From positions 124,001 to 188,000 of the forward strand of contig JAGBGX010000012.1 in the NCBI GenBank assembly GCA_017935745.1: 64,000 bases of DNA, given 5' to 3'. The notes beneath the pieces were generated by a model. That model made no database searches. It was given only the letters and a program-made list of their open reading frames with translations, and was not told the DNA's origin. The translations under genes and the position numbers were made by a program. Each line of letters begins with the position of its first letter. Position 1 is the first letter of the stretch. Positions 46,809 through 54,509 of the stretch are shown here, piece after piece. This DNA comes from Treponema sp. (GTDB taxonomy: Bacteria; Spirochaetota; Spirochaetia; Treponematales; Treponemataceae).

Positions 46809-46844
46809 GTATATTGGTTACCGAACAGTCGGTAACCAATATAC
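46809..46844. promoter_or_regulatory. Operator of the efflux operon (perfect 36-bp palindrome)
   Basis: Arms GTATATTGGTTACCGA (46809-46824) and TCGGTAACCAATATAC (46829-46844) are exact inverse complements around ACAG. The central ACCGA-ACAG-TCGGT resembles operators of AcrR/TtgR-type TetR proteins. The site lies four bases before the tetR ATG and covers the predicted transcript start near 46840. Confidence 0.92.
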
Positions 46845-46846
46845 AG

Positions 46847-46875
46847 AATATACAATCACACCGAATAAAAGTCAA
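46847..46875 (-). promoter_or_regulatory. Promoter of the tetR-efflux operon
   Basis: On the minus strand TTGACT (46875-46870), 17 bases, then TATATT (46852-46847). The start point falls in the downstream palindrome, so a bound repressor would block open-complex formation. Confidence 0.8.
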
Positions 46876-46995
46876 TACAAAGCAGAAAAAATGATAAAAA
46901 GCTTCCTGCAAGCCGCGCAGAATTCCTTTTGCCCGTGCCGTACGCTTTGAAAAAGCCTTAGGCAGCAAACGGAGTTTTGGCGCATGCAGGGAACG

Positions 46996-47775
46996 CTACA
47001 CCGCATCAGCCCTGGAGAATTCCAGCAGCGCGCGGCCGGCTTCGTCATACAAAGTCAGCGTTTTTCCTGAGAGCGAATAGGAACGCGTCTTCATAAGGCC
47101 GTCAAGAAAAAGCCTTTCATCCTCAGACTCTTCAGGCGAGCCTGCCATAAGCGTCACCGGGCCGTCAGAAAACGAAAGCGCATGGCTCTTTGGATCCGCT
47201 TTATAGCCGAAGTCAAAGATATTGATTCCCGTGGAGCCGCCGGCGCGCGTGCCTGAGACAAATTTCAGCGTGATGTCTCCTTCCTTAGAGACAAGCGCAG
47301 AGCCTGTGTTCATTGCAGCAATGTTCCATGCAGTTCCTTCCAGCGTTCTTCTGACAAACCGCGCCTTTGCATTCCGGGAGCTGCTTGCAATCTCAAGCCG
47401 GACAGTTCCTTCGTCTGAATCAGACTTCCATGAGTCCGCGCTGGTCAGCAGATCCAGATACTGCTGCTCAAATTCCATCGCCGCGGCAGGGCCTGCCATT
47501 CTGGTTGAAGCAAATCCGCCGATGCTGCGTATTTTGTTTCCGTCCGCGCCGATTTTTCCGTTGAATCTGTTCACTCCCGAAAACCCTGAAAGCTCGTATT
47601 CGGATCCGCCCTTGTCTGAAACCGTCAGCGTGGAAACGGCAATCTGCTGGGCTTCGCTGTCCTTTTCAAGGAACACCAGCTCCCAGTCTCCGGCGGCATC
47701 AACAGTTCCTGTGCTTGTGCATGCGGAAAAAAGCCCGCACAAGGCAGCTGTAAAAAATACCATCTGCATTTTCAT
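46996..47775 (-). CDS. META-domain lipoprotein (HslJ-like)
   Basis: The 259-residue product has a lipoprotein signal with lipobox LFSAC and then two META-like domains. The first is about residues 28-125 (GDWELVFLE, SGVNRFNGKIGADGNKI, STRMAGPAAAMEFEQQYLD). The second is about 140-255 (LEGTAWNIAAMNTGSAL, GSTGINIFDFGYK, LTLYDEAGRALLEFSR). META domains occur in HslJ and in envelope-stress lipoproteins, and the function is not settled. The ATG at 47775 is preferred over 47781 because GGGAG ends six bases before it. Confidence 0.88.
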   Translation of the reverse strand: MKMQMVFFTAALCGLFSACTSTGTVDAAGDWELVFLEKDSEAQQIAVSTLTVSDKGGSEYELSGFSGVNRFNGKIGADGNKIRSIGGFASTRMAGPAAAMEFEQQYLDLLTSADSWKSDSDEGTVRLEIASSSRNAKARFVRRTLEGTAWNIAAMNTGSALVSKEGDITLKFVSGTRAGGSTGINIFDFGYKADPKSHALSFSDGPVTLMAGSPEESEDERLFLDGLMKTRSYSLSGKTLTLYDEAGRALLEFSRADAV

Positions 47776-47806
47776 ATGCATCTCCCTTAAAAAGTTATTT
47801 CAATAA

Positions 47807-47835
47807 TGTATATACAATTTTTTACGTAAATGCAA
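47807..47835 (-). promoter_or_regulatory. Promoter of the META lipoprotein gene
   Basis: On the minus strand TTGCAT (47835-47830), 17 bases, then TATACA (47812-47807). Confidence 0.65.
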
Positions 47836-47918
47836 GGCTCACGTAAAAAGCGCAGAACGCCATTCTGCCTGAGCGGATTTTCTGCGCCCAAAAAAAACGT
47901 AAAAATCAGCCTTTAGTA

Positions 47919-47947
47919 TTGACAGGATTGCAGAAAAAGCATACAGT
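47919..47947 (+). promoter_or_regulatory. Promoter of tRNA-Phe
   Basis: TTGACA (47919-47924), 17 bases, then TACAGT (47942-47947). The start is about seven bases before the tRNA. Confidence 0.75.
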
Positions 47948-47960
47948 ATCTGTACCGATT

Positions 47961-48033
47961 GCCGGTGTAGCTCAGCTGGTAGAGCGGAGGACTGAAAATC
48001 CTTATGTCGTCAGTTCGATTCTGACCGCTGGCA
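47961..48033 (+). tRNA. tRNA-Phe (anticodon GAA)
   Basis: GCCGGTGTAGCTCAG opens the gene, the anticodon loop is CTGAAAA (anticodon GAA), and the acceptor stem GCCGGTG/CGCTGGC pairs with two G-T pairs. The discriminator is A and CCA is not encoded. It is a single-gene transcript with its own promoter and terminator. Confidence 0.97.
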
Positions 48034-48038
48034 GTCAC

Positions 48039-48069
48039 AGCATCCTGTACATGCAGGATGCTTTTTTTT
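48039..48069 (+). terminator. Terminator of tRNA-Phe
   Basis: AGCATCCTG (48039-48047) pairs with CAGGATGCT (48054-48062), followed by a run of T to 48069. Confidence 0.92.
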
Positions 48070-48108
48070 CAGGTTCTGCCCGGAAAAAGAGCGGAATATC
48101 TTTTTCTA

Positions 48109-48137
48109 TTGGAAATCTGAAAAAAATAGTATATACT
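48109..48137 (+). promoter_or_regulatory. Promoter of the S66 peptidase gene (near-leaderless)
   Basis: TTGGAA (48109-48114), 17 bases, then TATACT (48132-48137). Seven bases separate the -10 from the ATG at 48145. Confidence 0.65.
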
Positions 48138-48144
48138 TCATGTC

Positions 48145-49197
48145 ATGGACATCAGAATTCCGCCTCCATTGAAAAAAGGCCGCACAATAGCAGTGACAGC
48201 GCCTTCGTTCGGCTGTGTGCATGAGCCGTACCGCTCCCGGTTTGCATTTGCAAAGGCTCAGCTTGAAGCAGCCGGATACACAATTCATGCAGGAAGCACT
48301 GTATTCAAAAGCGACGGAAAAGGAATCGCCACGGATCCGAAGGCAGCGGCCGCTGAGCTTGAAGCCCTGTACTGCTCGGACGAAAACGCGGCGGTTATTT
48401 CGGCGGGCGGCGGAGAGCTGATGTGCGAGACTGCCGGATATATTGACTTTGAAAAAATCCGGCGCGCGCCTCCAAAATGGTTTCTCGGCTACTCTGACAA
48501 CACTAATTTCATATTTCCGCTTGTAACGATGTGCAGGACAGCCGCTGTGTACGGACCGTGCTTCACAGGATTCGGGAAAAAATGGGAGCGCACCGAGCGC
48601 GACACGCTTGGAATTCTGGAGGGAACGGTAACAGAAACACGCGGCTTTGAGCAGTTTCAGCTTCCACAGAACGACAGCCGCGAGACGGAAGGCCTTGAGC
48701 ACCTGACATACAGCCTGACAGAGCCGAAAACGCTCCGCTTCTTTCCTGAAGGACAGCAGACAGCGCGGTTCAGCGGAACGATTCTGGGCGGCTGCCTCGA
48801 TGTGCTTGCAAACTTGTGCGGAACACAGCTTGACGCAGTGAAGGAATTCAACAGGACAGCAGAACAGATTGTCTGGGTTCTTGAAAGCTGCGATGCGAAT
48901 CCGGCGGAGCTGCGGCGGCAGATATGGCACCTGAAAAACGCCGGCTGGCTTGAAAAGGCCTCGGGATTTCTTATCGGGCGGCCGCTTGCTTCATTCAGGC
49001 AGGAGATGATGGGAATCGATCAGTACAATGCGGTTACGGATTTGCTTGCAGATTTTAAAGTTCCTGTTATAATGGATGCAGACATCGGGCACATAGATCC
49101 CGTGATGCCAGTCGTCATGGGAGCCGATGCAGACGTGTTTGCAAGCGGAAACACCATCAGCATAGCATATACGCCGGGTTTCCGGAGAAATCTCTGA
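48145..49197 (+). CDS. S66-family peptidase (LD-carboxypeptidase/MccF-like)
   Basis: S66 serine peptidases trim murein peptides (LdcA) or inactivate microcin C-type compounds (MccF). The 350-residue product begins RTIAVTAPSFGC, has SAGGGELMCE (about residue 93), the nucleophile region FLGYSDNTNF (Ser at about 115), VYGPCFTGFG, and LGGCLDVLANLCGT with WVLESCD. The long insert after residue 155 favours the MccF-like branch, but the substrate is open. No ribosome site is seen. The promoter implies that the transcript starts at the ATG. Confidence 0.88.
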   Translation: MDIRIPPPLKKGRTIAVTAPSFGCVHEPYRSRFAFAKAQLEAAGYTIHAGSTVFKSDGKGIATDPKAAAAELEALYCSDENAAVISAGGGELMCETAGYIDFEKIRRAPPKWFLGYSDNTNFIFPLVTMCRTAAVYGPCFTGFGKKWERTERDTLGILEGTVTETRGFEQFQLPQNDSRETEGLEHLTYSLTEPKTLRFFPEGQQTARFSGTILGGCLDVLANLCGTQLDAVKEFNRTAEQIVWVLESCDANPAELRRQIWHLKNAGWLEKASGFLIGRPLASFRQEMMGIDQYNAVTDLLADFKVPVIMDADIGHIDPVMPVVMGADADVFASGNTISIAYTPGFRRNL

Positions 49198-49225
49198 AAA
49201 GCAGACTTTTTTCAGGTACCCATTA

Positions 49226-49261
49226 AAGAACCTCTAAAAATTGCAATTTTTAGAGGTTCTT
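49226..49261 (+). terminator. Terminator of the S66 gene
   Basis: AAGAACCTCTAAAAATTG (49226-49243) and CAATTTTTAGAGGTTCTT (49244-49261) are perfect inverse complements. The T-run is formed by the arm itself and TATTAT after it. Confidence 0.85.
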
Positions 49262-49269
49262 ATTATAAA
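49241..49269 (+). promoter_or_regulatory. Promoter of the HD-GYP gene, inside the preceding terminator
   Basis: TTGCAA (49241-49246) is the apical loop of the terminator. After 17 bases, which form the descending arm, comes TATAAA (49264-49269). The predicted start is near 49276, 23 bases before the ATG. Confidence 0.65.
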
Positions 49270-49298
49270 ACAAATATAAAAAAGTACGGGGCATTATT

Positions 49299-50633
49299 AT
49301 GGCAACTCAGGAAGAACAGTTCTTCAATGAAAACATTTCCAAGGCAAACAAATTTTTACGGACGCTGCTGCTGTATTCAATGGCGCTACCTGCTGTCCTG
49401 CTCATAGGCAAGGCACTGGGCATCATGCAGCTGCCTCTGGGCTACCTTGTCCTTGTCCAAGCTTTTTCAGCAGCCGCTTTCCTTTTCAACATGCTTATCG
49501 GAAAAACAGCCAGGAATACACGCGTTTCACGGAACTGCCTGATTGTCTCGCTTGTTCTGTTCATGGGGCTTTTGTCGTCAAACATGAAAGCCAGCATATA
49601 TGTTTCCTACGGATTCATTCCGTTCCTCTCGTCCCTGTACTACAGCAAGAAATTCACCAGATGCACAACGCTTATGACGCTTGCGGCGGCCATCGGCTCA
49701 ATGGCATTCAAGTCCGTGACATCCCCCGAGCTGGAAAACGGCAGCCGCCTGCAGTTCTTCTGGACCATGGGCGCAGGATTTTCCTTCGAGCTGTTTCTTA
49801 CGCACTGCCTTGCGGTCTACATGGTGCAGAAAAACTTCAAGATGCTCACGAGCCTCCTGAACGTCATCAATGAGTCGAACGAAATGAACTTCGGGCTTAC
49901 CGAAAAAAACATCCAGCTTGAAGAGACGCAGCAGAAAATCCTTCAGTTTGTCTCCAAAATTCTGGGCAGCCACGACTTTTTTACCGGGAACCATGTCATC
50001 CACACCAAGACGTACACGGGAATTGTGTCCCGGGATCTGAAGAAGCGCGGGCTGTACACCGAGGAGCTTACGGAAAAAAACATCTCCATGTTTGAAACGG
50101 CCTCCCTGCTGCACGACATCGGCAAGATTCACATTCCCGAAGGAATTCTGAACAAGACAAACTCGCTCACGCATGAGGAATTTGAAATCATGAAAAGCCA
50201 TCCCGAGGAAGGAAGAAAGCTTCTTGAATTCCTCCCTCCTATTGAGGACGGAAAATTCAACCGGATTGCAAAGGACATGGCTCTCTATCACCATGAAAAG
50301 TGGGACGGCTCAGGATATCCTGAAGGGCTTTCGGGAACGGGAATTCCGCTGTGCGCCCGGATTATGGCGGCTGCGGATGTGCTTGACGCGCTTCTGAGCC
50401 GCAGGCTCTACAAGTCCCCGATGTCTGCGGATCAGATAACGGAAATTTTCAGGAATATGAGCGGAATTCACTTTGAGCCGTGCATTTCCGAGTCAATCAT
50501 CAGGTGCATGGATAAAATCACGGCCTGCGACCAGTTCTTCAAAAAGGAAGAAGAAAAAGAAAACGTGACTGAGCTGGAGTGGTGGCAGAGATACCATTCC
50601 TACATAGAAAAAAAGCGCGGAAGAAGCTCATGA
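49299..50633 (+). CDS. Membrane HD-GYP domain phosphodiesterase
   Basis: HD-GYP proteins hydrolyse cyclic di-GMP and related dinucleotides. The 444-residue product has about six membrane segments (residues 20-190), a short helical linker, and a complete HD-GYP domain: LLHDIGKIHIP with H272 and D273, HHEKWDGSGYP with the GYP at 339-341, and ARIMAAADVLDALLSRR. All motifs needed for activity appear present. The sensed signal is unknown. The stop overlaps the ATG of the methyltransferase gene by four bases. Confidence 0.93.
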   Translation: MATQEEQFFNENISKANKFLRTLLLYSMALPAVLLIGKALGIMQLPLGYLVLVQAFSAAAFLFNMLIGKTARNTRVSRNCLIVSLVLFMGLLSSNMKASIYVSYGFIPFLSSLYYSKKFTRCTTLMTLAAAIGSMAFKSVTSPELENGSRLQFFWTMGAGFSFELFLTHCLAVYMVQKNFKMLTSLLNVINESNEMNFGLTEKNIQLEETQQKILQFVSKILGSHDFFTGNHVIHTKTYTGIVSRDLKKRGLYTEELTEKNISMFETASLLHDIGKIHIPEGILNKTNSLTHEEFEIMKSHPEEGRKLLEFLPPIEDGKFNRIAKDMALYHHEKWDGSGYPEGLSGTGIPLCARIMAAADVLDALLSRRLYKSPMSADQITEIFRNMSGIHFEPCISESIIRCMDKITACDQFFKKEEEKENVTELEWWQRYHSYIEKKRGRSS

Positions 50634-51784
50634 CGGTTCCGTGCCAGGCAGAAGCCGTGAAAAACCAAAAGGACAGCTATCAGGGCCAGCTGCTGTACAA
50701 CAGGCTTGTAAAAACGTACAGAAGCCTGAGGAAGTGGGCGCGGAAGAACAGAATCACGTGCTTCAGGCTGTACGACAGGGACATTCCCGAGGTTCCGCTC
50801 TGCATCGACCTGTACACATTCGTTCCAGATTATATAGAAACAAAAGATGAAGCCGCGCAGCACTATGCCAGGCTGAGCGATGCCGTAAGCCAAAACGGAG
50901 CGGAGGCGCAGACGCTTTTAAAGCAGGAAAAGCTCAGAACGTATATGCGGATGTACCTGTATGAGCGGCCCTATGAAAAGCCCCCGGAAGAAGAGAAAGC
51001 ATGGCTTTGCGAAATGAAAGTGCGGGCAGCGCAGGCTGTTGAAATCCCGCAGGAAAACATACTCATAAAGATGCGGAGACATCAGCGCACAGGGGACGGA
51101 CAGCGCAGCCAGTACGAAAAGGAAGAGGCCGGCAGCCGGAAGATTCAGGGAACTGTGTTTGAGCAGGGACAGCTTTTTTCCGTGAACCTGACAGACTATA
51201 TTGACACCGGGCTGTTTCTTGATCACCGTCCGCTTAGAAAAGCTGTGCGGGACAGCTGCAAGGGAAAGCGCGTCCTGAACCTCTTTTGCTACACAGGAAG
51301 CTTTTCTGTATATGCAGCGGAAGGAGGAGCTTCCTTTGTGGAAAGCGTGGATCTGAGCAACACCTACCTCAGCTGGGCTGGAATCAACCTTAGGATGAAT
51401 GGTTTTTCAGACACCTCTGTCTACAGGCTTTCAAAATCTGATGTCCTCAGCTTTCTTGAGCGCAGAAAGCGGGAACTGTGCCGGGACGAAAAAAAGAAAT
51501 TTGACATTATTATTCTGGATCCGCCGACATTCAGCAACTCCAAGAGCACAGGCACGCCGCTTGACATCAACAGAGACTGGCCGCTCCTTTTGGAACAGTG
51601 CTGCGCGCTCATGTCCAGAACCGGCATCCTGTACTTCAGCACAAACAGCAGAAAGCTGAAGCTTGACAGCAGCCTGCTTCCCGGAGGCACAGCCGCACAG
51701 GAAATAACAGGCTCCACTATTCCTGAGGACTTCAGGAACAGCAGGATTCACCGGGCGTGGAAAGTCAGCTTTGCAGCTCCGTGA
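50630..51784 (+). CDS. Class I SAM-dependent rRNA methyltransferase (RlmK/RlmI-like)
   Basis: The 384-residue product has an N-terminal RNA-binding half (LYNRLVKTYRSLRKWARKN, YDRDIPEVPLCIDLY) and a Rossmann methyltransferase half. SLFLDHRP-type GLFLDHRPLRKAV and VLNLFCYTGSFSVYAA bind SAM, and IILDPPTFSNSKSTG is the catalytic DPPTF motif as in RlmK (23S m7G2069). The target base is an inference. The start overlaps the HD-GYP stop (ATGA), and the gene ends four bases from the convergent DUF3943 gene. Confidence 0.9.
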   Translation: MTVPCQAEAVKNQKDSYQGQLLYNRLVKTYRSLRKWARKNRITCFRLYDRDIPEVPLCIDLYTFVPDYIETKDEAAQHYARLSDAVSQNGAEAQTLLKQEKLRTYMRMYLYERPYEKPPEEEKAWLCEMKVRAAQAVEIPQENILIKMRRHQRTGDGQRSQYEKEEAGSRKIQGTVFEQGQLFSVNLTDYIDTGLFLDHRPLRKAVRDSCKGKRVLNLFCYTGSFSVYAAEGGASFVESVDLSNTYLSWAGINLRMNGFSDTSVYRLSKSDVLSFLERRKRELCRDEKKKFDIIILDPPTFSNSKSTGTPLDINRDWPLLLEQCCALMSRTGILYFSTNSRKLKLDSSLLPGGTAAQEITGSTIPEDFRNSRIHRAWKVSFAAP

Positions 51785-51788
51785 GCCG

Positions 51789-53231
51789 CTACAGCAGGAT
51801 AAGCCTGGCGTACAGCTTGACCGCATTCAGCACGGACAGCACATTTTCAAATTCATCATACACTGACTGCTTTATGTACAGCTCGTCCGAAACTCCCAGC
51901 GAAACGCTTCTGGAAAGGGGAAGCTCAACGCTCGCCTGCGAAAAGGCAAGAAACTCCCAGCCGGTGTCATCGCAGTCCTGCTTCTGGGCTTCATACTTGT
52001 ACATCGCATATCCGTGCAGCGTCCAGTCAAAGAGCAGCCCGTTTTCATGGCGGAACGCCCATTTCTGCACAAGCTCAGCTCCCGTTGTGTATCCGTAGTC
52101 GCAGGAAACGTAGTCAGGCTTGGGAATAATTCCGCGGCGCAGATAGTAGAAGTCAGATGTGCCCATTATGATTCCAGCCAGATGAGTCTGCCACTCAATC
52201 GCTCCGCTGTTCTTTTGAATCCGCTGCTTTATGGCAAATCCCGGGGCAAGCGAAGAAAATTCCATGAACGAATGCCACATGAAGTCGTACTCCATCACAA
52301 TGCCGACAGTCGTCTCCCTGCCCGCTCCCCAGTCAGGATTCCGCGAAACAATCATTCCGTTGCTGAAAATGTTTATTTCATACATGATTTTTTCTTCTGT
52401 TGAATCCGCGCCTTCCCCTGATCCTATTCCGGCTCCGCCCTGTATGTCCAGCTCGAACTGGCTGTAGGGCGTGTTTGAGTCATGCCCGTACGGATCGCTG
52501 TACACGGCGGAAAAGCCTGCGCCCGCAGAAGCGGGAAACAGCTCAAAGCAGTTGTCATACGGGGTTTTAAGCCATGTGTTCGCAAACGCCAGGGAGAATC
52601 CGGCTCTGACTGAAAGGCTGTGCAGCATCCCGGACGGCCCTTCCGGCGCGCGCCTGAGGAGAGGATCTGTTATGAGGCGGACCGGATTTGCCACATAGCC
52701 GAGCACGCTCTTTCCGGCGCCGGATGCTTCCAGACCGAGCCGGTACAGCATTTCCCCGGTGACAAAGCCGCCGACTGGAGTGTATACAAGGTCATTTGTT
52801 GAAGGAGAATTCGTCTCAAAGAAATATTCCCACATGAAGGAACCTGCGGCAGAAACAAGAAGCGACTCAAAGAAATTGAGGTTCGCATTCCGCGCGGCAA
52901 GATAATACAGCCCGCCCTGATACGGATGGAGGACAAAATTCGTCCAGTACCAGTCCCTGTCGAATTTTATTGTCCTGTTCCACGGCTCCTTTATATCATC
53001 CCAGTACACCTGCGCCCAGCCGGAGCGGGACACAAACCGGTTCCAGCCGCCGATTACAAGGTTCACCGCTGTCATTCCTCCCACAGCAACAAGGTAGTTC
53101 TTTTTTCCGCGGGGCTCAGACAGGGTGTCAGACGGAAAGGCAGGCTCCTCCGCCCGCGTTTCCGCCGCGCACAGGATGCCCGCCGCCGCAATCAGGGCCA
53201 AAACAACAGCCGCCGGCTTTTTACAGTTCAT
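51789..53231 (-). CDS. DUF3943 outer-membrane-type protein
   Basis: The 480-residue product has a signal peptide (VLALIAAAGILCAAETRA). The DUF3943 core is NFVLHPYQGGLYYLAARN, FFESLLVSAAGSFMWEYFFE, STNDLVYTPVGGFVTGE. The second half is rich in aromatic alternating strands and ends VKLYARLILL, which suits an outer-membrane barrel. The function is unknown. It is a single gene, convergent with the methyltransferase. Confidence 0.88.
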   Translation of the reverse strand: MNCKKPAAVVLALIAAAGILCAAETRAEEPAFPSDTLSEPRGKKNYLVAVGGMTAVNLVIGGWNRFVSRSGWAQVYWDDIKEPWNRTIKFDRDWYWTNFVLHPYQGGLYYLAARNANLNFFESLLVSAAGSFMWEYFFETNSPSTNDLVYTPVGGFVTGEMLYRLGLEASGAGKSVLGYVANPVRLITDPLLRRAPEGPSGMLHSLSVRAGFSLAFANTWLKTPYDNCFELFPASAGAGFSAVYSDPYGHDSNTPYSQFELDIQGGAGIGSGEGADSTEEKIMYEINIFSNGMIVSRNPDWGAGRETTVGIVMEYDFMWHSFMEFSSLAPGFAIKQRIQKNSGAIEWQTHLAGIIMGTSDFYYLRRGIIPKPDYVSCDYGYTTGAELVQKWAFRHENGLLFDWTLHGYAMYKYEAQKQDCDDTGWEFLAFSQASVELPLSRSVSLGVSDELYIKQSVYDEFENVLSVLNAVKLYARLILL

Positions 53232-53295
53232 TGCATTTTTCTCCAGTCAACATACCTCAACGCTCTGCGCCGAGGCTGCCTGTTCTCATCATGAA

Positions 53296-53324
53296 TAAAA
53301 AAAAGCGGAGCAAAACCCCGCTTT
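53296..53324 (-). terminator. Terminator of rpmE
   Basis: On the minus strand AAAGCGG (53324-53318) pairs with CCGCTTT (53308-53302), followed by a T-run to 53296. Confidence 0.85.
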
Positions 53325-53344
53325 GATTCCGTTTAAGGCCCGCT

Positions 53345-53560
53345 TTAATCCGCGTCAGCTGCCTTTACGCCGTACCGCTTGTTAAAGCGGTCAATGCGTC
53401 CTGCCGTATCAACAAGCTTCTGCTTTCCAGTATAGAACGGATGGCAGGCAGAGCAAATTTCAACATGGATATTCTCTGCTGTTGAACGCGTCTCAATTAC
53501 AGTGCCGCAGGCGCATGTAATCTTTGTCAGCTTGTACTCAGGATGGATTCCCTTTTTCAT
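53345..53560 (-). CDS. rpmE: 50S ribosomal protein L31, zinc-type
   Basis: L31 bridges the two ribosomal subunits. The 71-residue product starts [11 protein letters not shown] and has four zinc ligands, CAC near residue 16 and CSAC near residue 37, so it is the zinc-binding C+ form. [17 protein letters not shown] is conserved. GGAG lies six bases before the ATG at 53560; an upstream in-frame ATG would add eight non-conserved residues. Confidence 0.96.
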   Translation of the reverse strand: MKKGIHPEYKLTKITCACGTVIETRSTAENIHVEICSACHPFYTGKQKLVDTAGRIDRFNKRYGVKAADAD

Positions 53561-53609
53561 AACAGCTCCTTTCTTGCCCGGCATTAAAGAGAGACCGGTC
53601 AGCTCTACA

Positions 53610-53627
53610 GGCGCACAAAAAAGCGCC
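53610..53627 (-). other. Hairpin in the rpmE leader
   Basis: GGCGC (53627-53623 on the minus strand) pairs with GCGCC (53614-53610), with a T-rich loop. It lies about 50 bases before rpmE and may serve translational control. No zinc-regulator operator is recognised here. Confidence 0.4.
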
Positions 53628-53746
53628 GCATCATTTCCTCACCGTTATCAGTCAAGTTAATGTCACAAGAATAAATAAGTTTTGAGCAGTATATATGAAA
53701 ACTGTCCGGCAAGTCAATACAGTTTGCATGCAGGGAATGAAAAGGA

Positions 53747-53775
53747 TTGCATTTTGCGTCTGTTTTCTGTATCTT
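53747..53775 (+). promoter_or_regulatory. Promoter of the HAD gene at 53782 (leaderless)
   Basis: TTGCAT (53747-53752), 17 bases, then TATCTT (53770-53775). Six bases separate it from the ATG. Confidence 0.55.
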
Positions 53776-53781
53776 TGTGCC

Positions 53782-54438
53782 ATGGAAAAACAGATCCGGG
53801 CTTTTATTTTCGATATGGACGGAACGCTTCTTGACACAGAATCCCTCAGCTTCAGGTCGTGGCGCATTGCAGGAACGGAATTCGCCCTTTCCCCAAGGCA
53901 GACAGAAGAGCTGAACAGAAAATGCATGGGCGCGAATGAGAGCAGCATACGGCGCATTCTGGAAGAGACTTTCGCAGACAGCGCAAAGGCTTCACAGTTC
54001 ATGAGGCGCACATCGCAGCTTTTCAGCTCCATGGAAGCGGCGGAAGGCATTTCGCTGATGCCGCATGCGCGGGAAGCCCTTGAGCATCTGAAGCAAAACG
54101 GATACCGGCTGGCAGTCGCATCTTCCACGCACGGAGACACGGTCCGCAGGCAGCTGGGAAACGCCGGGCTTCTCGGCTTCTTTGAAGCGCTTGCGACCGG
54201 AGACCTCGTCAGGCACTCAAAGCCCGACCCCGAGATTTACCTGCTGGCATGCAGCCGCCTCTCCCTGCCTCCGTGCGAGTGTGCCGCCGTGGAAGACAGC
54301 CCGAACGGCATAAAAAGCGCAAAGGCGGCAGGGCTTTTTTCCATTCTGATTCCAGACCGGATCAAGGCGGATGCGCAGCTTATAAAGACAGCCGATGCGC
54401 TCTACAGCTCGCTCAGGGAGCTTGAAGAGCATTTCTAG
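53782..54438 (+). CDS. HAD-superfamily phosphatase, beta-phosphoglucomutase-like
   Basis: The 218-residue product has motif I FIFDMDGTLLDTESLS (D11, D13), a helical cap (about residues 20-80), motif II SSTHG, motif III lysine in RHSKPDPEIYL and motif IV VEDSPNGIKSAKAAG. This is the pattern of sugar-phosphate phosphatases and phosphoglucomutase-like HADs. The substrate is not predictable. The ATG at 53782 is chosen because homology starts with MEKQIRAFIFDMDG. Upstream in-frame codons are not conserved-looking and cross the promoter. Confidence 0.88.
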   Translation: MEKQIRAFIFDMDGTLLDTESLSFRSWRIAGTEFALSPRQTEELNRKCMGANESSIRRILEETFADSAKASQFMRRTSQLFSSMEAAEGISLMPHAREALEHLKQNGYRLAVASSTHGDTVRRQLGNAGLLGFFEALATGDLVRHSKPDPEIYLLACSRLSLPPCECAAVEDSPNGIKSAKAAGLFSILIPDRIKADAQLIKTADALYSSLRELEEHF

Positions 54439-54473
54439 CGTCCGCTCTTCAAAAGAAAACAGGGCCGCCATTG

Positions 54474-54502
54474 TTGAACGATGCACTGTTTTCATGTATA
54501 CT
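54474..54502 (+). promoter_or_regulatory. Promoter of the TrmA/RlmD-type gene (near-leaderless)
   Basis: TTGAAC (54474-54479), 17 bases, then TATACT (54497-54502). Seven bases separate the -10 from the ATG at 54510. Confidence 0.65.
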
Positions 54503-54509
54503 TATCAGG

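Noticed and set aside
46744..46968. 74-residue minus-strand frame over the tetR promoter
   Set aside because: It runs through the promoter and operator, and the codon pattern is not coding-like.
47919..48224. 101-residue plus-strand frame across tRNA-Phe
   Set aside because: It reads through a tRNA, its terminator and the next promoter, so it is a chance frame.
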